Numbered from the stretch's first letter, positions 1 through 9,862 are shown. The stretch: DNA of 64,000 nucleotides from an uncultured Persicobacter sp. (GCA_947498325.1 CANMKE010000006.1:148309-212308), one strand, 5' to 3'. Translations and numbers: made by a program. Notes: generated by a model not told the origin, from the sequence alone.

Positions 1-48
1 GGAGAAGTTGGTAAATGCGGGCATGAAACACCTTCCTGCTCACTGATT

Positions 49-831
49 TTACCTGACGGGTTTTACATCGTTCAGCCCGTCTTCAATAAGCTGATCGAGT
101 CGTTTTTTTATCTCTGGTATTGCCCGTTCGAGTTCCTCCAGTTCCGAAATCACATAGTATTCCTGTTGGATATTGCTTTTTTCAAAGGGGTTGTTGAATA
201 TCGTGTCAATATTAAAGGGCAATTTGCGGGATTCCCCACTCACAGAAAACAAGGATTCTTTAGGGCTTGAAATAATGCCTGCACCATAAATCCTGACGGC
301 CTCCCGTTCCTGAATCAGTCCAAATTCCACCGTAAACCAATAGAGCCGTTGTAAAAGTGCAATGGCTTTTTCATTTTGGGTATATTCCAGCGCCATTTGA
401 GCATAAGCCTGTATAAAAGAGGCGTAAACAGGGTTAACCAGCAAAGGGACATGCCCGAAAATATCATGAAACATATCGGGCTCTTCGATATATTCCAGCT
501 GTTGCTCATTTCTGAGCCAGGTGGAGGCAGGGAATTTTTTTTCCGCCAGTGCCTGGAAAAAATCCTCTACGGGGATCAGTCCTTTCACCACCGTAATTGA
601 CCAGCCCGTAGCTTCCATCAGAACTTTATCCAGCGCTTCAAAACGGGGAATTTCTTCCCTTGAAAAACCAATTTTGTCCAAAGCTTTCAGGAATGGCGTA
701 CAGGCATATTTGGGGACAATCGCCATTTGTCGCTCATAAAGCTCCCGCCAAATTTTAAAATCTGCATCCGAATAGTCTTCATATTGTTGTTGCATACTGA
801 TGAAATTTGATTTCAGGTAAGTTTTAACCAT
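49..831 (-). CDS. phhA: Phenylalanine 4-hydroxylase
   Basis: Cytosolic non-haem iron, pterin-dependent monooxygenase that converts phenylalanine to tyrosine, the entry step of the catabolic genes that follow. The 260-residue protein has the bacterial single-domain length, without the regulatory domain of animal enzymes. The iron site is visible: PDMFHDIFGHVP gives His122 and His127, and YWFTVEFGL gives Glu169. It is transcribed divergently from scoA across a 194-bp AT-rich gap, which probably holds both promoters. Identification is firm; the start is the only ATG in good position. Confidence 0.96.
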   Translation of the reverse strand: MVKTYLKSNFISMQQQYEDYSDADFKIWRELYERQMAIVPKYACTPFLKALDKIGFSREEIPRFEALDKVLMEATGWSITVVKGLIPVEDFFQALAEKKFPASTWLRNEQQLEYIEEPDMFHDIFGHVPLLVNPVYASFIQAYAQMALEYTQNEKAIALLQRLYWFTVEFGLIQEREAVRIYGAGIISSPKESLFSVSGESRKLPFNIDTIFNNPFEKSNIQQEYYVISELEELERAIPEIKKRLDQLIEDGLNDVKPVR

Positions 832-1025
832 CTGTTACAGTAGAATACCGTTACTGAAAATATACGTTTGTCTAACGGGCTCGTTATTTCTTGATTATTA
901 ATATTTGAAATAGCACCATGTTTTTAGTCTGTATTTTCGCATAGGCTCTTTAATGTGCTAAAAAATTTACAAATAATTAAAAAAATATTAAATTAAGTTA
1001 AACTTCACCCTTAACACTACCTACA

Positions 1026-1721
1026 ATGAACAAAGTATTTGAAAACGCTGACCAAGCGCTTTTTGATGTGCAGTCTCATCAAACCCTGATGCTTGGGGGC
1101 TTTGGGCTGTGCGGTATTCCTGAAAATTGTATCGCCACCCTGGCAGGCTCCAAGCTCGAAGGGCTTACCTGTATCTCCAATAATGCAGGGGTGGATGATT
1201 TTGGCATTGGCCTGATGCTGCAAAGAAAACAGGTGAAAAAAATGATTGCCTCCTATGTTGGGGAAAATGCAGAGTTTGAGCGGCAGTTGCTCAGTGGAGA
1301 GCTTGAGGTGGAGCTTATTCCGCAGGGATCTTTGGCGGAAAGGTGTCGGGCTGGCGGAGCGGGAATACCTGCTTTTTATACGCCTGCAGGTTTTGGTACA
1401 GAAGTGCAGGGACAAAAAGAGGTGCGGTGGTTTAATGGGAAACCCCACATTCTTGAACATGCCCTAAGGGCAGATTTTGCTTTTGTAAAAGCCTGGAAAG
1501 GCGATCATGAGGGTAATCTGATATTTAAGGGAACGGCGAAAAATTTTAATCCCGTGATGGCGATGGCAGGAAAGATTACCGTGGTGGAGGTGGAGGAGCT
1601 TTATCCTGCTGGGGCGCTTTCAGCCAATGAAATTCACCTGCCAGGGGTATTTGTCCAACGCATTTTTCAGGGCGAAAATTATGAGAAGCGTATTGAGAAA
1701 CGCACCGTTCGCCAAGCCTAA
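1026..1721 (+). CDS. scoA: 3-oxoacid CoA-transferase, subunit A
   Basis: Alpha subunit of a succinyl-CoA:3-ketoacid (acetoacetate) CoA-transferase. The 231-residue length and the glycine-rich start (GGFGLCGIPENCI, about residues 24-36) are typical of family I CoA-transferase A subunits. It lies 28 bp before the B subunit, so the two are surely co-transcribed. In this context the pair would activate the acetoacetate released by fumarylacetoacetase to acetoacetyl-CoA. Succinyl-CoA as donor is inferred from the family, not seen in the sequence. Confidence 0.93.
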   Translation: MNKVFENADQALFDVQSHQTLMLGGFGLCGIPENCIATLAGSKLEGLTCISNNAGVDDFGIGLMLQRKQVKKMIASYVGENAEFERQLLSGELEVELIPQGSLAERCRAGGAGIPAFYTPAGFGTEVQGQKEVRWFNGKPHILEHALRADFAFVKAWKGDHEGNLIFKGTAKNFNPVMAMAGKITVVEVEELYPAGALSANEIHLPGVFVQRIFQGENYEKRIEKRTVRQA

Positions 1722-1749
1722 TTGATCCACTTTAAAACCAACCAAACTT

Positions 1750-2406
1750 ATGTTAGATAAATATGGAATTGCCAAGCGAATAGCACAGGAACTCACCGAT
1801 GGGGATTATGTGAATTTAGGGATTGGAATCCCTACGCTGGTGGCCAATTATATTCCTGAAAATATCAGTGTTACCCTTCAGTCCGAAAACGGATTGCTGG
1901 GCATGGGGCCGTTTCCAGAGGAAGATCAAGTGGATGCCGACGTGATCAATGCTGGTAAACAAACCATTACTACTTTGGCAGGATCGGCATTTTTCGACTC
2001 CTCGCTGAGCTTTGCCATGATCCGCGGAGGGCATATTGACCTGACCGTTCTCGGGGCGATGGAAGTTTCTGAAAACGGAGACATCGCCAACTGGAAAATT
2101 CCTGGAAAGATGGTCAAGGGCATGGGCGGGGCGATGGACTTGGTGGCTTCGGCACAGAACATTATTGTGGCGATGATGCATACCAACAAAAATGAGGACT
2201 CCAAATTACTGAAAAACTGTAGTTTGCCCATCACTGGAGTAGGTTGTGTAAAACGGATAGTGACCAATTTGGCCTTGCTTGAAGTTAGGGATGGGGCTTT
2301 TCATTTGCTGGAGCGCGCACCAGGGGTTTCGGTAGCGCAGATTCAGGAAGCGACAGCTGGGCGGCTGGTTGTCGAGGGGGAAATCCCTGAGATGAATATC
2401 GACTAA
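1750..2406 (+). CDS. scoB: 3-oxoacid CoA-transferase, subunit B
   Basis: Beta subunit (218 residues) of the same CoA-transferase. It carries the catalytic glutamate in the family motif SENGLLG (Glu46), which forms the glutamyl-CoA thioester. The glycine-rich stretch MVKGMGGAMDLV (about residues 121-132) is also typical. It follows scoA by 28 bp and precedes hmgA by 18 bp, tying acetoacetate use to homogentisate breakdown in one operon. Confidence 0.94.
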   Translation: MLDKYGIAKRIAQELTDGDYVNLGIGIPTLVANYIPENISVTLQSENGLLGMGPFPEEDQVDADVINAGKQTITTLAGSAFFDSSLSFAMIRGGHIDLTVLGAMEVSENGDIANWKIPGKMVKGMGGAMDLVASAQNIIVAMMHTNKNEDSKLLKNCSLPITGVGCVKRIVTNLALLEVRDGAFHLLERAPGVSVAQIQEATAGRLVVEGEIPEMNID

Positions 2407-2424
2407 AAAATAAATTTCACCACT

Positions 2425-3591
2425 ATGCCATATTATCATCAGTCGGGTAGCATTCCCCCAAAGCGCCACACCGTTTTCAAGAAAGCGGACGGCAGCTTTT
2501 ATTATGAGCAGCTGTTTGGCAGTGAGGGCTTTTCTGGGGATTCCGCTTTGTTGTATCATTTGGAGCGGCCTACTCAGGTTAAGGAAATCAGGGAAAAGAT
2601 TGACGTGCGGCCAAAAATTGCCGTGGAGCACAATGTTCAGGCGCGGAAGTTTGTCGGCTTTAATTTACCCACGGAAAAAGATTTCCTGAGCGCTCGAAAA
2701 ACAGTGCTTTGCAACAGCGATGTAGCGATTGCCCTCGCATCGCCAAGCAGCAGTATGCATGATTATTTCTATAAAAATGCCATGTCGGATGAATGCATTT
2801 TTGTGCATCAGGGATCGGGGGTTTTACGCACCATGATGGGCGAAATCCGATTCGAGTACGGGGATTATCTCATAATCCCCAAAGGGGTGATTTATCAATT
2901 ACTTTTCGATACCACAGACAACCGCCTGTTGATCATTGAATCCAACAGTGCAATTGAGCCCCCAAAGCGATATTTAAATAAAAGAGGTCAGTTTTTGGAA
3001 TCGTCGCCTTACTGTGAGCGAGACCTGAAACTCCCTCAGCATTTCGATCCTGTGGCGGGGCGGGGCGATTTTATGGTCAAAATTAAAAAACAGGGGTTTA
3101 TCCATCAGGTAGTGTATGCCACACACCCTTTTGATGTGGTCGGCTGGGATGGCTGCCTTTATCCTTATGCCTTCAATATTCATAATTTTGAACCCATTAC
3201 AGGAAGGATTCATCAGCCACCGCCAGTACATCAGACCTTTCAGGGGCATAATTATGTGATCTGCTCGTTTTGTCCTCGGTTGTACGATTACCATCCTGAC
3301 GCCATTCCAGCGCCATACAATCACAGTAATCTGGATTCCGACGAAGTGATTTATTATGTCGAGGGAGATTTTATGAGCAGGAACGATATCGATCAGGGTT
3401 ATATCACTTTGCACCCTTCGGGGATCCCCCATGGTCCGCACCCTGGCGCCATGGAGCGAAGCATCGGGAAAAAAGGCACGGCGGAATTTGCCGTCATGGT
3501 GGACCCTTTTCGTCCGCTGTCCATTACTGAAGACGGACTGAAACTCGATACTGGTGATTATTTCCGATCGTGGCTCGATGATCAGCATTGA
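2425..3591 (+). CDS. hmgA: Homogentisate 1,2-dioxygenase
   Basis: Ring-cleaving Fe(II) enzyme that opens homogentisate to maleylacetoacetate. The 388-residue cupin protein carries the C-terminal motif PYNHSNLDSDEVIYYVEGDF followed by HPSGIPHGPHPG; candidate iron ligands are His290, Glu297 and His336. It is shorter than the roughly 440-residue eukaryotic enzyme and fits the shorter bacterial branch. It sits 18 bp after scoB and upstream of hppD and fahA. Exact ligand assignment is by motif only, but the family and context are strong. Confidence 0.92.
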   Translation: MPYYHQSGSIPPKRHTVFKKADGSFYYEQLFGSEGFSGDSALLYHLERPTQVKEIREKIDVRPKIAVEHNVQARKFVGFNLPTEKDFLSARKTVLCNSDVAIALASPSSSMHDYFYKNAMSDECIFVHQGSGVLRTMMGEIRFEYGDYLIIPKGVIYQLLFDTTDNRLLIIESNSAIEPPKRYLNKRGQFLESSPYCERDLKLPQHFDPVAGRGDFMVKIKKQGFIHQVVYATHPFDVVGWDGCLYPYAFNIHNFEPITGRIHQPPPVHQTFQGHNYVICSFCPRLYDYHPDAIPAPYNHSNLDSDEVIYYVEGDFMSRNDIDQGYITLHPSGIPHGPHPGAMERSIGKKGTAEFAVMVDPFRPLSITEDGLKLDTGDYFRSWLDDQH

Positions 3592-3790
3592 AAATTTTGT
3601 CAATAGAAAACTAAAAGCAAGCGACTGCCGATCAGTGAATCGAGCAATGATTTCAGGTATTTTGCACACCAGTTGAAAGCCTGAATAAACGCCCCCTCAA
3701 TACCCATTGCCACGTGAAAGCAAATGTTTTCGGATTGATCGTGGCCAAATAAAGCCCATTATTTCACCCAATGAACCAAAATAAACCACA

Positions 3791-4915
3791 ATGAATCAAC
3801 ATACCGAAAACCAACCATCTGCAACTCCTGATTTTTTACCGATCATGGGGACGGATTACATTCAGTTGTATGTCAGTAATGCCCTGCAAACGGCGCACTT
3901 TTATCAGACCGCCTTTGGTTTTCAGCCCCTGGCGAAAGCTGGCCTTGAAACGGGGAATCAGGCGGAGGCCTCCTATGTGCTTCAGCAGGATAAAATCAGG
4001 CTGGTGATCACAAGCCCTTTGCAGGCCGACAGCGATATTGGCCGACACATTGATGTGCACGGCGACGGGGTGCGTGTGATCGCCCTTTGGGTGGAAGATG
4101 CCCAAAAAGCATGGGAAGAAACCACCGCCCGAGGAGCGAAATCGTTCCTCGAGCCACAGCAGTTACAGGATGAATCGGGGGTGCTGATTCGCTCAGGAAT
4201 TCACACCTATGGCGATACCGTGCATGTTTTTATTGAAAGAAAAAATTATCAGGGCGTTTTCCTGCCAGGGTATGAAGCCTGGCAACCCCAGTATCAACCC
4301 GCTGCGGTGGGACTGAAATACATCGACCATATTGTGGGGAATGTCGGCTGGAATGAAATGAATACCTGGGTGAAATTCTATGCTGAAGTGATGGGCTTCA
4401 GTCAGCTGGTTTCTTTTGATGATGAGGATATTTCGACAGATTATACTGCGCTGATGAGCAAGGTGATGTCCAATGGCAATGGGCGGATTAAGTTTCCGAT
4501 CAATGAACCTGCCGAAGGAAAGAAGAAATCCCAAATTGAAGAATATTTAGATTTTTATAATGGGTCGGGCGTTCAACATATTGCCGTGGCTACCGACGAT
4601 ATTGTGGGCACTGTTCAGGCGTTGGTCAGTAGAGGGATCGAATTTTTGCAGGTTCCAGGCTCTTATTACGATGATTTACAGAATAGAGTAGGGAATATTG
4701 AAGAAGATTTGGAACAATTGCGAGAGTTAGGTATTTTGGTGGATCGTGACGATGAAGGCTACCTTTTGCAGATTTTTACAAAGCCCGTAACGCCAAGGCC
4801 AACCCTGTTTTTTGAGATTATTCAAAGAAAAGGAGCGAGATCTTTTGGCAAGGGGAATTTTAAAGCGCTCTTTGAAGCCATCGAACGGGAGCAGTCCAAA
4901 AGAGGAACGCTCTAA
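3791..4915 (+). CDS. hppD: 4-hydroxyphenylpyruvate dioxygenase
   Basis: Converts 4-hydroxyphenylpyruvate to homogentisate using Fe(II) and O2. The 374-residue protein has two vicinal-oxygen-chelate domains (about 20-155 and 175-350). The iron ligands are seen in YIDHIVGNV (His180), GVQHIAVATDD (His263) and LFFEIIQRKG (Glu342), with the usual C-terminal RSFGKGNFKALFEAIEREQ. A 199-bp gap separates it from hmgA, so it may have its own promoter. fahA follows after 54 bp. Confidence 0.97.
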   Translation: MNQHTENQPSATPDFLPIMGTDYIQLYVSNALQTAHFYQTAFGFQPLAKAGLETGNQAEASYVLQQDKIRLVITSPLQADSDIGRHIDVHGDGVRVIALWVEDAQKAWEETTARGAKSFLEPQQLQDESGVLIRSGIHTYGDTVHVFIERKNYQGVFLPGYEAWQPQYQPAAVGLKYIDHIVGNVGWNEMNTWVKFYAEVMGFSQLVSFDDEDISTDYTALMSKVMSNGNGRIKFPINEPAEGKKKSQIEEYLDFYNGSGVQHIAVATDDIVGTVQALVSRGIEFLQVPGSYYDDLQNRVGNIEEDLEQLRELGILVDRDDEGYLLQIFTKPVTPRPTLFFEIIQRKGARSFGKGNFKALFEAIEREQSKRGTL

Positions 4916-4969
4916 ATTGTCCGATAGTAATACCAAACCTATACCACCAACAATCTTAGTCAATACACT

Positions 4970-6250
4970 ATGACCGACTACTACCAAAAGATGAATTCGT
5001 GGGTTCCTGTCGATCCCGATTCAGGATACACGATTCACAACCTTCCTTTTGGCATCTTTTCTACTCCTGAGTTAAGCCCACGTGTTGGGGTTGCTTTAGG
5101 GGACTACATCATTGATATGCGAATGCTTGCCCGTCTTGAATTCTTGGAGGCACTCTGCATTGATACCACTGTATTTAACCGTGACAGCCTCAACGACTAT
5201 ATTGATTGCGGGCGAGATGTGTGGAAAAAAACCCGTCAGATTCTGATTTCCCTTTTGCGTGAAACAGATCATGATTCCCCGCTTAAGGATCATTTTGAGC
5301 AGGTGTTTGTTCCTCGCCGACGTGCCATGATGCACCCGCCAATTAAGTGTCAGGATTATACTGATTTCTATTCCTCTCTTGAACATGCCACCAATGTGGG
5401 TAAAATGTTTCGTCCGGATAACCCACTGATGCCCAATTGGCGACATATGCCAGTGGGATACCATGGGCGGTCGTCTTCTTTGGTTACTTCTGGCCACGAA
5501 ATTATTCGTCCTCAGGGTCAGATCATGCCCAAAGATGCTGAAAAGCCTGTTTTTTCTGCTTCCAAAGCCCTGGATTTTGAGCTGGAAATGGCCTTTATCG
5601 TCGGTAAGAAGACGGAAATGGGAGAGCAGGTCCCTGTTGATCAAACTGAAGACTATATTTTTGGAATGGTGCTTTTTAACGACTGGTCCGCAAGGGATAT
5701 TCAAAAGTGGGAGTACCAGCCATTAGGGCCATTTTTGGGGAAATCTTTTGCCTCGTCCATGTCGCCGTGGGTAATCACAATGGATGCCCTTGAACCTTTC
5801 CGCTGTGAGGGCCCTGAGCAGGAGCCTGAAGTTTTGCCCTATCTGAAACAGCAAAAACAGGCCACTCATTTTGACATCAACCTTTCAGTGGAAATCCGTC
5901 CAGGGAGGTATGCTGATCTGGAAGTGGTTTCAAAATCCAATGCCAAATTTTTGTACTGGAGCATTGATCAGCAGTTGGCCCATCAAACGGTGAATGGCTG
6001 TAATATTAATATCGGAGATATGATGGCCTCAGGGACTATTTCAGGCCCAACGCATGATTCCTGTGGTTCTTTACTTGAGCTGACCAAAGGCGGAAGTTCG
6101 CCCATCCTTTTTAAAGATGGACAGACCCGAACTTACCTGCAAGATGATGATGTGGTGATTCTTAGAGGTCATTGTGAAAAAAATGGAATAAAGGTGAGTT
6201 TTGGCCATGTCAGGGGATATATCGGGCCTGCCCGTGAACCTTCAAAGTAA
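4970..6250 (+). CDS. fahA: Fumarylacetoacetase
   Basis: Last enzyme of tyrosine degradation; it hydrolyses fumarylacetoacetate to fumarate and acetoacetate. At 426 residues it has the full eukaryote-like length, with an N-terminal SH3-like domain and a C-terminal FAH barrel. Metal and substrate motifs are visible: DYTDFYSSLEHATNVG, WRHMPVGYHGRSSS, and the block FNDWSARDIQKWEYQPLGPF. A rho-independent terminator follows at 6268-6297 and closes the catabolic operon. Confidence 0.97.
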   Translation: MTDYYQKMNSWVPVDPDSGYTIHNLPFGIFSTPELSPRVGVALGDYIIDMRMLARLEFLEALCIDTTVFNRDSLNDYIDCGRDVWKKTRQILISLLRETDHDSPLKDHFEQVFVPRRRAMMHPPIKCQDYTDFYSSLEHATNVGKMFRPDNPLMPNWRHMPVGYHGRSSSLVTSGHEIIRPQGQIMPKDAEKPVFSASKALDFELEMAFIVGKKTEMGEQVPVDQTEDYIFGMVLFNDWSARDIQKWEYQPLGPFLGKSFASSMSPWVITMDALEPFRCEGPEQEPEVLPYLKQQKQATHFDINLSVEIRPGRYADLEVVSKSNAKFLYWSIDQQLAHQTVNGCNINIGDMMASGTISGPTHDSCGSLLELTKGGSSPILFKDGQTRTYLQDDDVVILRGHCEKNGIKVSFGHVRGYIGPAREPSK

Positions 6251-6267
6251 AACAAGAGTTTATCAAT

Positions 6268-6297
6268 AAAAGGGGAAAGCTTCGGTTTTCCCCTTTT
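6268..6297 (+). terminator. Terminator after fahA
   Basis: Stem AAAAGGGGAAA/TTTTCCCCTTTTT with a short GC-containing loop and a T-run, directly after the fahA stop codon. Confidence 0.85.
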
Positions 6298-6337
6298 TCT
6301 TCACTCAAAATTCTACGATCGATACCCTTAATTTTTT

Positions 6338-7240
6338 ATGATAATCAATCCTAAAGAACAAAGTATTGGTGATTTTCATCGTCTGATGCTCAGCGCTGTG
6401 GTGCCGCGGCCTATTGCTTTTGTCAGTACCATTGATGCCAATGGACATGTAAATCTGAGTCCCTTTTCCTTTTTCAATGCTTTTGGTGCCAATCCGCCAA
6501 TCCTGGCTTTTTCCCCTGCGCGCCGTGTGCGAGATAATACCACCAAGCATACCCTTGAAAATGTACTTGAAGTCCCAGAATGTGTCATTCATATCGTGAA
6601 TGGTGCCATTGTGGAGCAAATGTCACTGAGCTCCAGTGAATACGATGAACAGGTCAATGAATTTTTGAAAAGTGGCCTGACGGAAAAACCCTCGACCATG
6701 GTAAAGCCTCCCATAGTGCAGGAAGCGCCTGTGGCATTTGAGTGTAAAGTACAGCAGGTGGTGGACCTCGGCGGAAAAAAAGGATCAGGGAATTTAGTGA
6801 TTTGTGAGGTGATGGTTGCTCATGTTCGCGAAGGGTTGTTGCAGGAGGATGGTTTGATTGATCCACTTCGATTGGACCCTATGGCGAGAATGGGGGGAAA
6901 CCTTTATTCCAAAGTTAATCATGATAGTCTTTTTACAATTCAGAAGCCAGGGGCTACTTTGGGTATTGGTGTGGATCAGTTGCCAGACTCGGTGCGGTTG
7001 TCGCGTATTCTTACGGGCAATGAACTGGCCATTCTTGCTGGTGTTGCAGAAATCCCAAAAATTGAAAGCGATACCGTTTCCGGAAATCAGCGGAAAATAG
7101 AAAAAATGGCACAAAACCATACCGAAAAGGAATTGGTCGACGTGCTGCATTCTTATGTCAAGCGCTTGTTGGCTAAAAATAAAGTGCAGGAAGCCTGGCA
7201 AATGTTACTGCTGTTTTCGGCACAGGAAAAAGATATATAA
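6338..7240 (+). CDS. Flavin reductase-like (FMN-binding split barrel) protein
   Basis: The first ~210 residues match flavin reductase-like domain proteins: SAVVPRPIAFVSTIDANGHVNLSPFSFFNAF is the usual flavin-binding start, with FSPARRVRDNTTKHTLENV behind it. The C-terminal ~80 residues look helical and are not recognised. These proteins bind FMN and often supply reduced flavin or act as uncharacterised oxidoreductases. It lies just after fahA but behind a terminator, so any link with tyrosine catabolism is only by position. Confidence 0.8.
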   Translation: MIINPKEQSIGDFHRLMLSAVVPRPIAFVSTIDANGHVNLSPFSFFNAFGANPPILAFSPARRVRDNTTKHTLENVLEVPECVIHIVNGAIVEQMSLSSSEYDEQVNEFLKSGLTEKPSTMVKPPIVQEAPVAFECKVQQVVDLGGKKGSGNLVICEVMVAHVREGLLQEDGLIDPLRLDPMARMGGNLYSKVNHDSLFTIQKPGATLGIGVDQLPDSVRLSRILTGNELAILAGVAEIPKIESDTVSGNQRKIEKMAQNHTEKELVDVLHSYVKRLLAKNKVQEAWQMLLLFSAQEKDI

Positions 7241-7411
7241 AATTATTCTTACCGTATCGAGGGAGGCGGTTTGTCATTAGAAGTTGATTACCTGCCGATA
7301 TTCTTGAAGTGGGGGCTGTGAATCGGTTCGTTATTTGTTTTATTGCGTTGGTGCGCATCCTTTTTCAAACATAAGGAATAGCACCACTACTATAAATTCA
7401 AGTGATTGATT

Positions 7412-7813
7412 ATGAAAGAATATTTCTTCATAGGCGCCCTTATTCTTTGCCTCTTCGGGGTAGGGGAGTATATGACACACGAAAATCAACAGCAAGAGAA
7501 GGTCGAGTACAAAAATGCTGTGAAGGTTGTGCAGGGCTTTCAGCACCATCACGTTTTGGCATATAAAGATTCCACGCTCGAAGGAAGCGGTACCCCTTTA
7601 TTGGTGGATACGGTCGTGCTTACCTCCAGGCAAAATGCACAAGGTTATTGTAAAGGATATGTGAGGGTACATGATAATCACTCTCCTTTCAGTTTTAGAA
7701 TTAATGGATACTTCTATTTTCGTCGTGGTCAGGAAATCCTGAACGGCTTTATCTCTGGTTTTGGGCAAGCGCACGTATGGCTCAGCCGAATTCGGAAAGT
7801 CTCTCATCAATAA
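7412..7813 (+). CDS. Hypothetical membrane-anchored protein
   Basis: 133 residues, function not recognised. Residues 3-20 form one hydrophobic segment followed by a charged stretch, so the protein is probably anchored in the inner membrane or exported with the rest in the periplasm. The remainder is beta-rich in character. I chose ATG 7412 rather than the in-frame TTG two codons upstream. A bidirectional terminator follows at once. Confidence 0.6.
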   Translation: MKEYFFIGALILCLFGVGEYMTHENQQQEKVEYKNAVKVVQGFQHHHVLAYKDSTLEGSGTPLLVDTVVLTSRQNAQGYCKGYVRVHDNHSPFSFRINGYFYFRRGQEILNGFISGFGQAHVWLSRIRKVSHQ

Positions 7814-7847
7814 AAAAGGTTCCTGTGATGGCAGGAACCTTTTTTTT
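7812..7847. terminator. Bidirectional terminator
   Basis: AAAAAAGGTTCCTG/CAGGAACCTTTTTTTT hairpin between two converging genes; A- and T-runs on both sides make it work in both directions. Confidence 0.88.
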
Positions 7848-7851
7848 GTAC

Positions 7852-8316
7852 TTATCTCTTTTTCAGCGATAGTGTCAGCTGAAATTCCGCAACCAACTCC
7901 TGATCAAACTTCTCAGGACAGGTAGCGGTAATTCTAATTTCGTCGGTAACACGCTCACCAGAAGACATACATTCCATCACCATTTTTTGTATTTTCTTGC
8001 CTTCCTCGCAGTGGAAAAGCACATCCGCCTCTGGTCGTTTAATGAAATTTGCGTGAAAATCCTTGAACACCAAATTGATCGGGAGCTGTTGCTGCTCAAT
8101 CATCGAGAAGGCCATAAGGCCACCTGCGACATCGGCACCGACGGCCATGGCGCCGAAGTACATACTGTTGAGGTGGTTTTTTGTCTGGTTTGCGAAAGGG
8201 ATTTTCACCGTTAGGGCTTCAGGGGAAAAAGCGGTAATTTCTGGCTGGCAGAACTCAATCATGGGAACTTGCTCGTTGGCAAATTTACGGAGCATTGCGT
8301 TTGCAATTTCAAGCAT
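7852..8316 (-). CDS. DUF4442-type hotdog-fold thioesterase
   Basis: 154 residues. The pattern NHLNSMYFGAMAVGADVAGGLMAF (central hotdog helix) and VFKDFHANFIKRPEADVLFHCEE resemble the DUF4442/YiiD C-terminal hotdog proteins, predicted acyl-CoA thioesterases. No catalytic residue can be named with confidence. It is a single gene, convergent with the preceding hypothetical and sharing its terminator. Confidence 0.75.
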   Translation of the reverse strand: MLEIANAMLRKFANEQVPMIEFCQPEITAFSPEALTVKIPFANQTKNHLNSMYFGAMAVGADVAGGLMAFSMIEQQQLPINLVFKDFHANFIKRPEADVLFHCEEGKKIQKMVMECMSSGERVTDEIRITATCPEKFDQELVAEFQLTLSLKKR

Positions 8317-8653
8317 AAGGCTGAATTTTTAGGGTTTAGATGAAAGTTAAGACGTCGTTTTAGAATATAACGAAAATTATATAAATACTGAAATTTAACA
8401 TTCGGTGTTCTGTGCGGATATTTGGTCAAAGTTGAATTTTCACATTAAAATTTCGTTTTTAAGCATTTTATCCCTCTAATTATTATGGGAATTCCTGACA
8501 GATACTTTATATTCGCACTATTGATAAAAACGTACTGATGATGTTATAATCGTGCTGTATGGGGTTTTTCGGGGCATTCGGTAAAATGTTGCGCTCGAAG
8601 GTTGGCCTATATCAGACAATAAATGGCATCAGTTACAGGAAAGCAAAAGATAG
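8317..8653. other. Intergenic region between divergent genes
   Basis: 337 bp, AT-rich. TATATTCG at 8508-8515 is one base off the Bacteroidota TAnnTTTG box and could serve the downstream peptidase, but no clear -33 element is seen. No small ORF, RNA gene or repeat is supported. Confidence 0.4.
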
Positions 8654-9862
8654 ATGAAAAGACATTTGAAAAATGCCATTGCAACAGTAGCCCTTGGTGC
8701 TTCTGTCGCATTAAGTGCTCAGGCACAAGATATTTCCACCAACAAAAAAGATGGTGGGTATCACTTCACAACGATCAAAAACCTTGAAGGTGGATCTGTG
8801 AAAAACCAAATGAGAACAGGTACTTGCTGGTCATTTTCAGCATTGTCTTTTTATAACAGTGAAGTAAAAAGAATTACAGGAAAGGACGTCAACCTTGCAG
8901 AAATGTGGGTGGTACGTAATGCTTATTTCCTAAAAGCGGAAAAATATGTGCGCATGCACGGAAAAACCAACTTTGGTGAAGGTGGCGCATTCCACGATAT
9001 TCCTGCTGTAATGCGTAAATTCGGTATTGTTCCTGAGTCGGTTTATGAAGGAACGATCCCAGGCCAAACGGTGCGTAACCATGCTGAATTGGAGTCAGTA
9101 TTGAAAAATATGCTTGACGCCTTTATCGCAAATAAGTCTAAAAAATTGTCGCCAGCTTGGAAAGATGCCGTGAATGGTGTTTTGGATGCTTACTTCGGTA
9201 AAAGACCAGAGAAATTTGAGTACCAGGGTAAAGAGTATACGCCAGCGTCTTATATGGCTTCTTTGGGCTTAAACCTTGATGATTATGTTTCGATCACTTC
9301 TTATACACACCACCCATTCTACAAGCCATTTGTGTTGGAGGTTGAAGATAACTGGGAGTGGAAACAATCTTACAATGTGCCAATGAATGAAATGGTGGAC
9401 ATCGCCAAGCATGCGGTAGAAGAAGGTTATTCTATTGCCTGGGGTGCTGACGTTTCAGAAAAAGGATTCTCTTACCGTGACGGATTGGCTATTGTTCCTG
9501 CGGATGGTATCAGTATCAAGAAATCAGGTAAGGACAATAAAAACTTCTCTGATGCAGGTGCTAAAAAATCATCAAGTGCATTCGATACGCCTCAGAAAGA
9601 GGAAGAAATTACGCAAGAGATGCGTCAGAAAGCTTTCGATAATTATGAAACGACTGATGATCACGGAATGCACATCACGGGCTTGGTGAAAGACCAAAAT
9701 GGTAAAGATTACTTCTTGGTGAAAAACTCTTGGGGTAACTCCAATGATATCGACGGTTACTTCTTCGCTTCTGAGCCTTACTTCGCTTATAAGACGATGA
9801 ACTATGTAGTCAACAAAAATGCATTGACAAAATCAATGAAAAAGAAATTGGGAATTAAGTAA
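8654..9862 (+). CDS. Exported C1B-family cysteine peptidase (bleomycin hydrolase/PepC-like)
   Basis: 402 residues. A signal peptide (residues 1-24, ending SAQAQ) precedes a papain-like C1B domain. Catalytic residues: Cys58 in RTGTCWSFS, His337 in DDHGMHITG and Asn358 in VKNSWG. Bleomycin hydrolase and aminopeptidase C are normally cytosolic hexamers, so an exported version is unusual. There is a Lys/Ser-rich insertion at about 286-320 that its downstream paralogue lacks. A terminator separates the two genes. Confidence 0.88.
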   Translation: MKRHLKNAIATVALGASVALSAQAQDISTNKKDGGYHFTTIKNLEGGSVKNQMRTGTCWSFSALSFYNSEVKRITGKDVNLAEMWVVRNAYFLKAEKYVRMHGKTNFGEGGAFHDIPAVMRKFGIVPESVYEGTIPGQTVRNHAELESVLKNMLDAFIANKSKKLSPAWKDAVNGVLDAYFGKRPEKFEYQGKEYTPASYMASLGLNLDDYVSITSYTHHPFYKPFVLEVEDNWEWKQSYNVPMNEMVDIAKHAVEEGYSIAWGADVSEKGFSYRDGLAIVPADGISIKKSGKDNKNFSDAGAKKSSSAFDTPQKEEEITQEMRQKAFDNYETTDDHGMHITGLVKDQNGKDYFLVKNSWGNSNDIDGYFFASEPYFAYKTMNYVVNKNALTKSMKKKLGIK

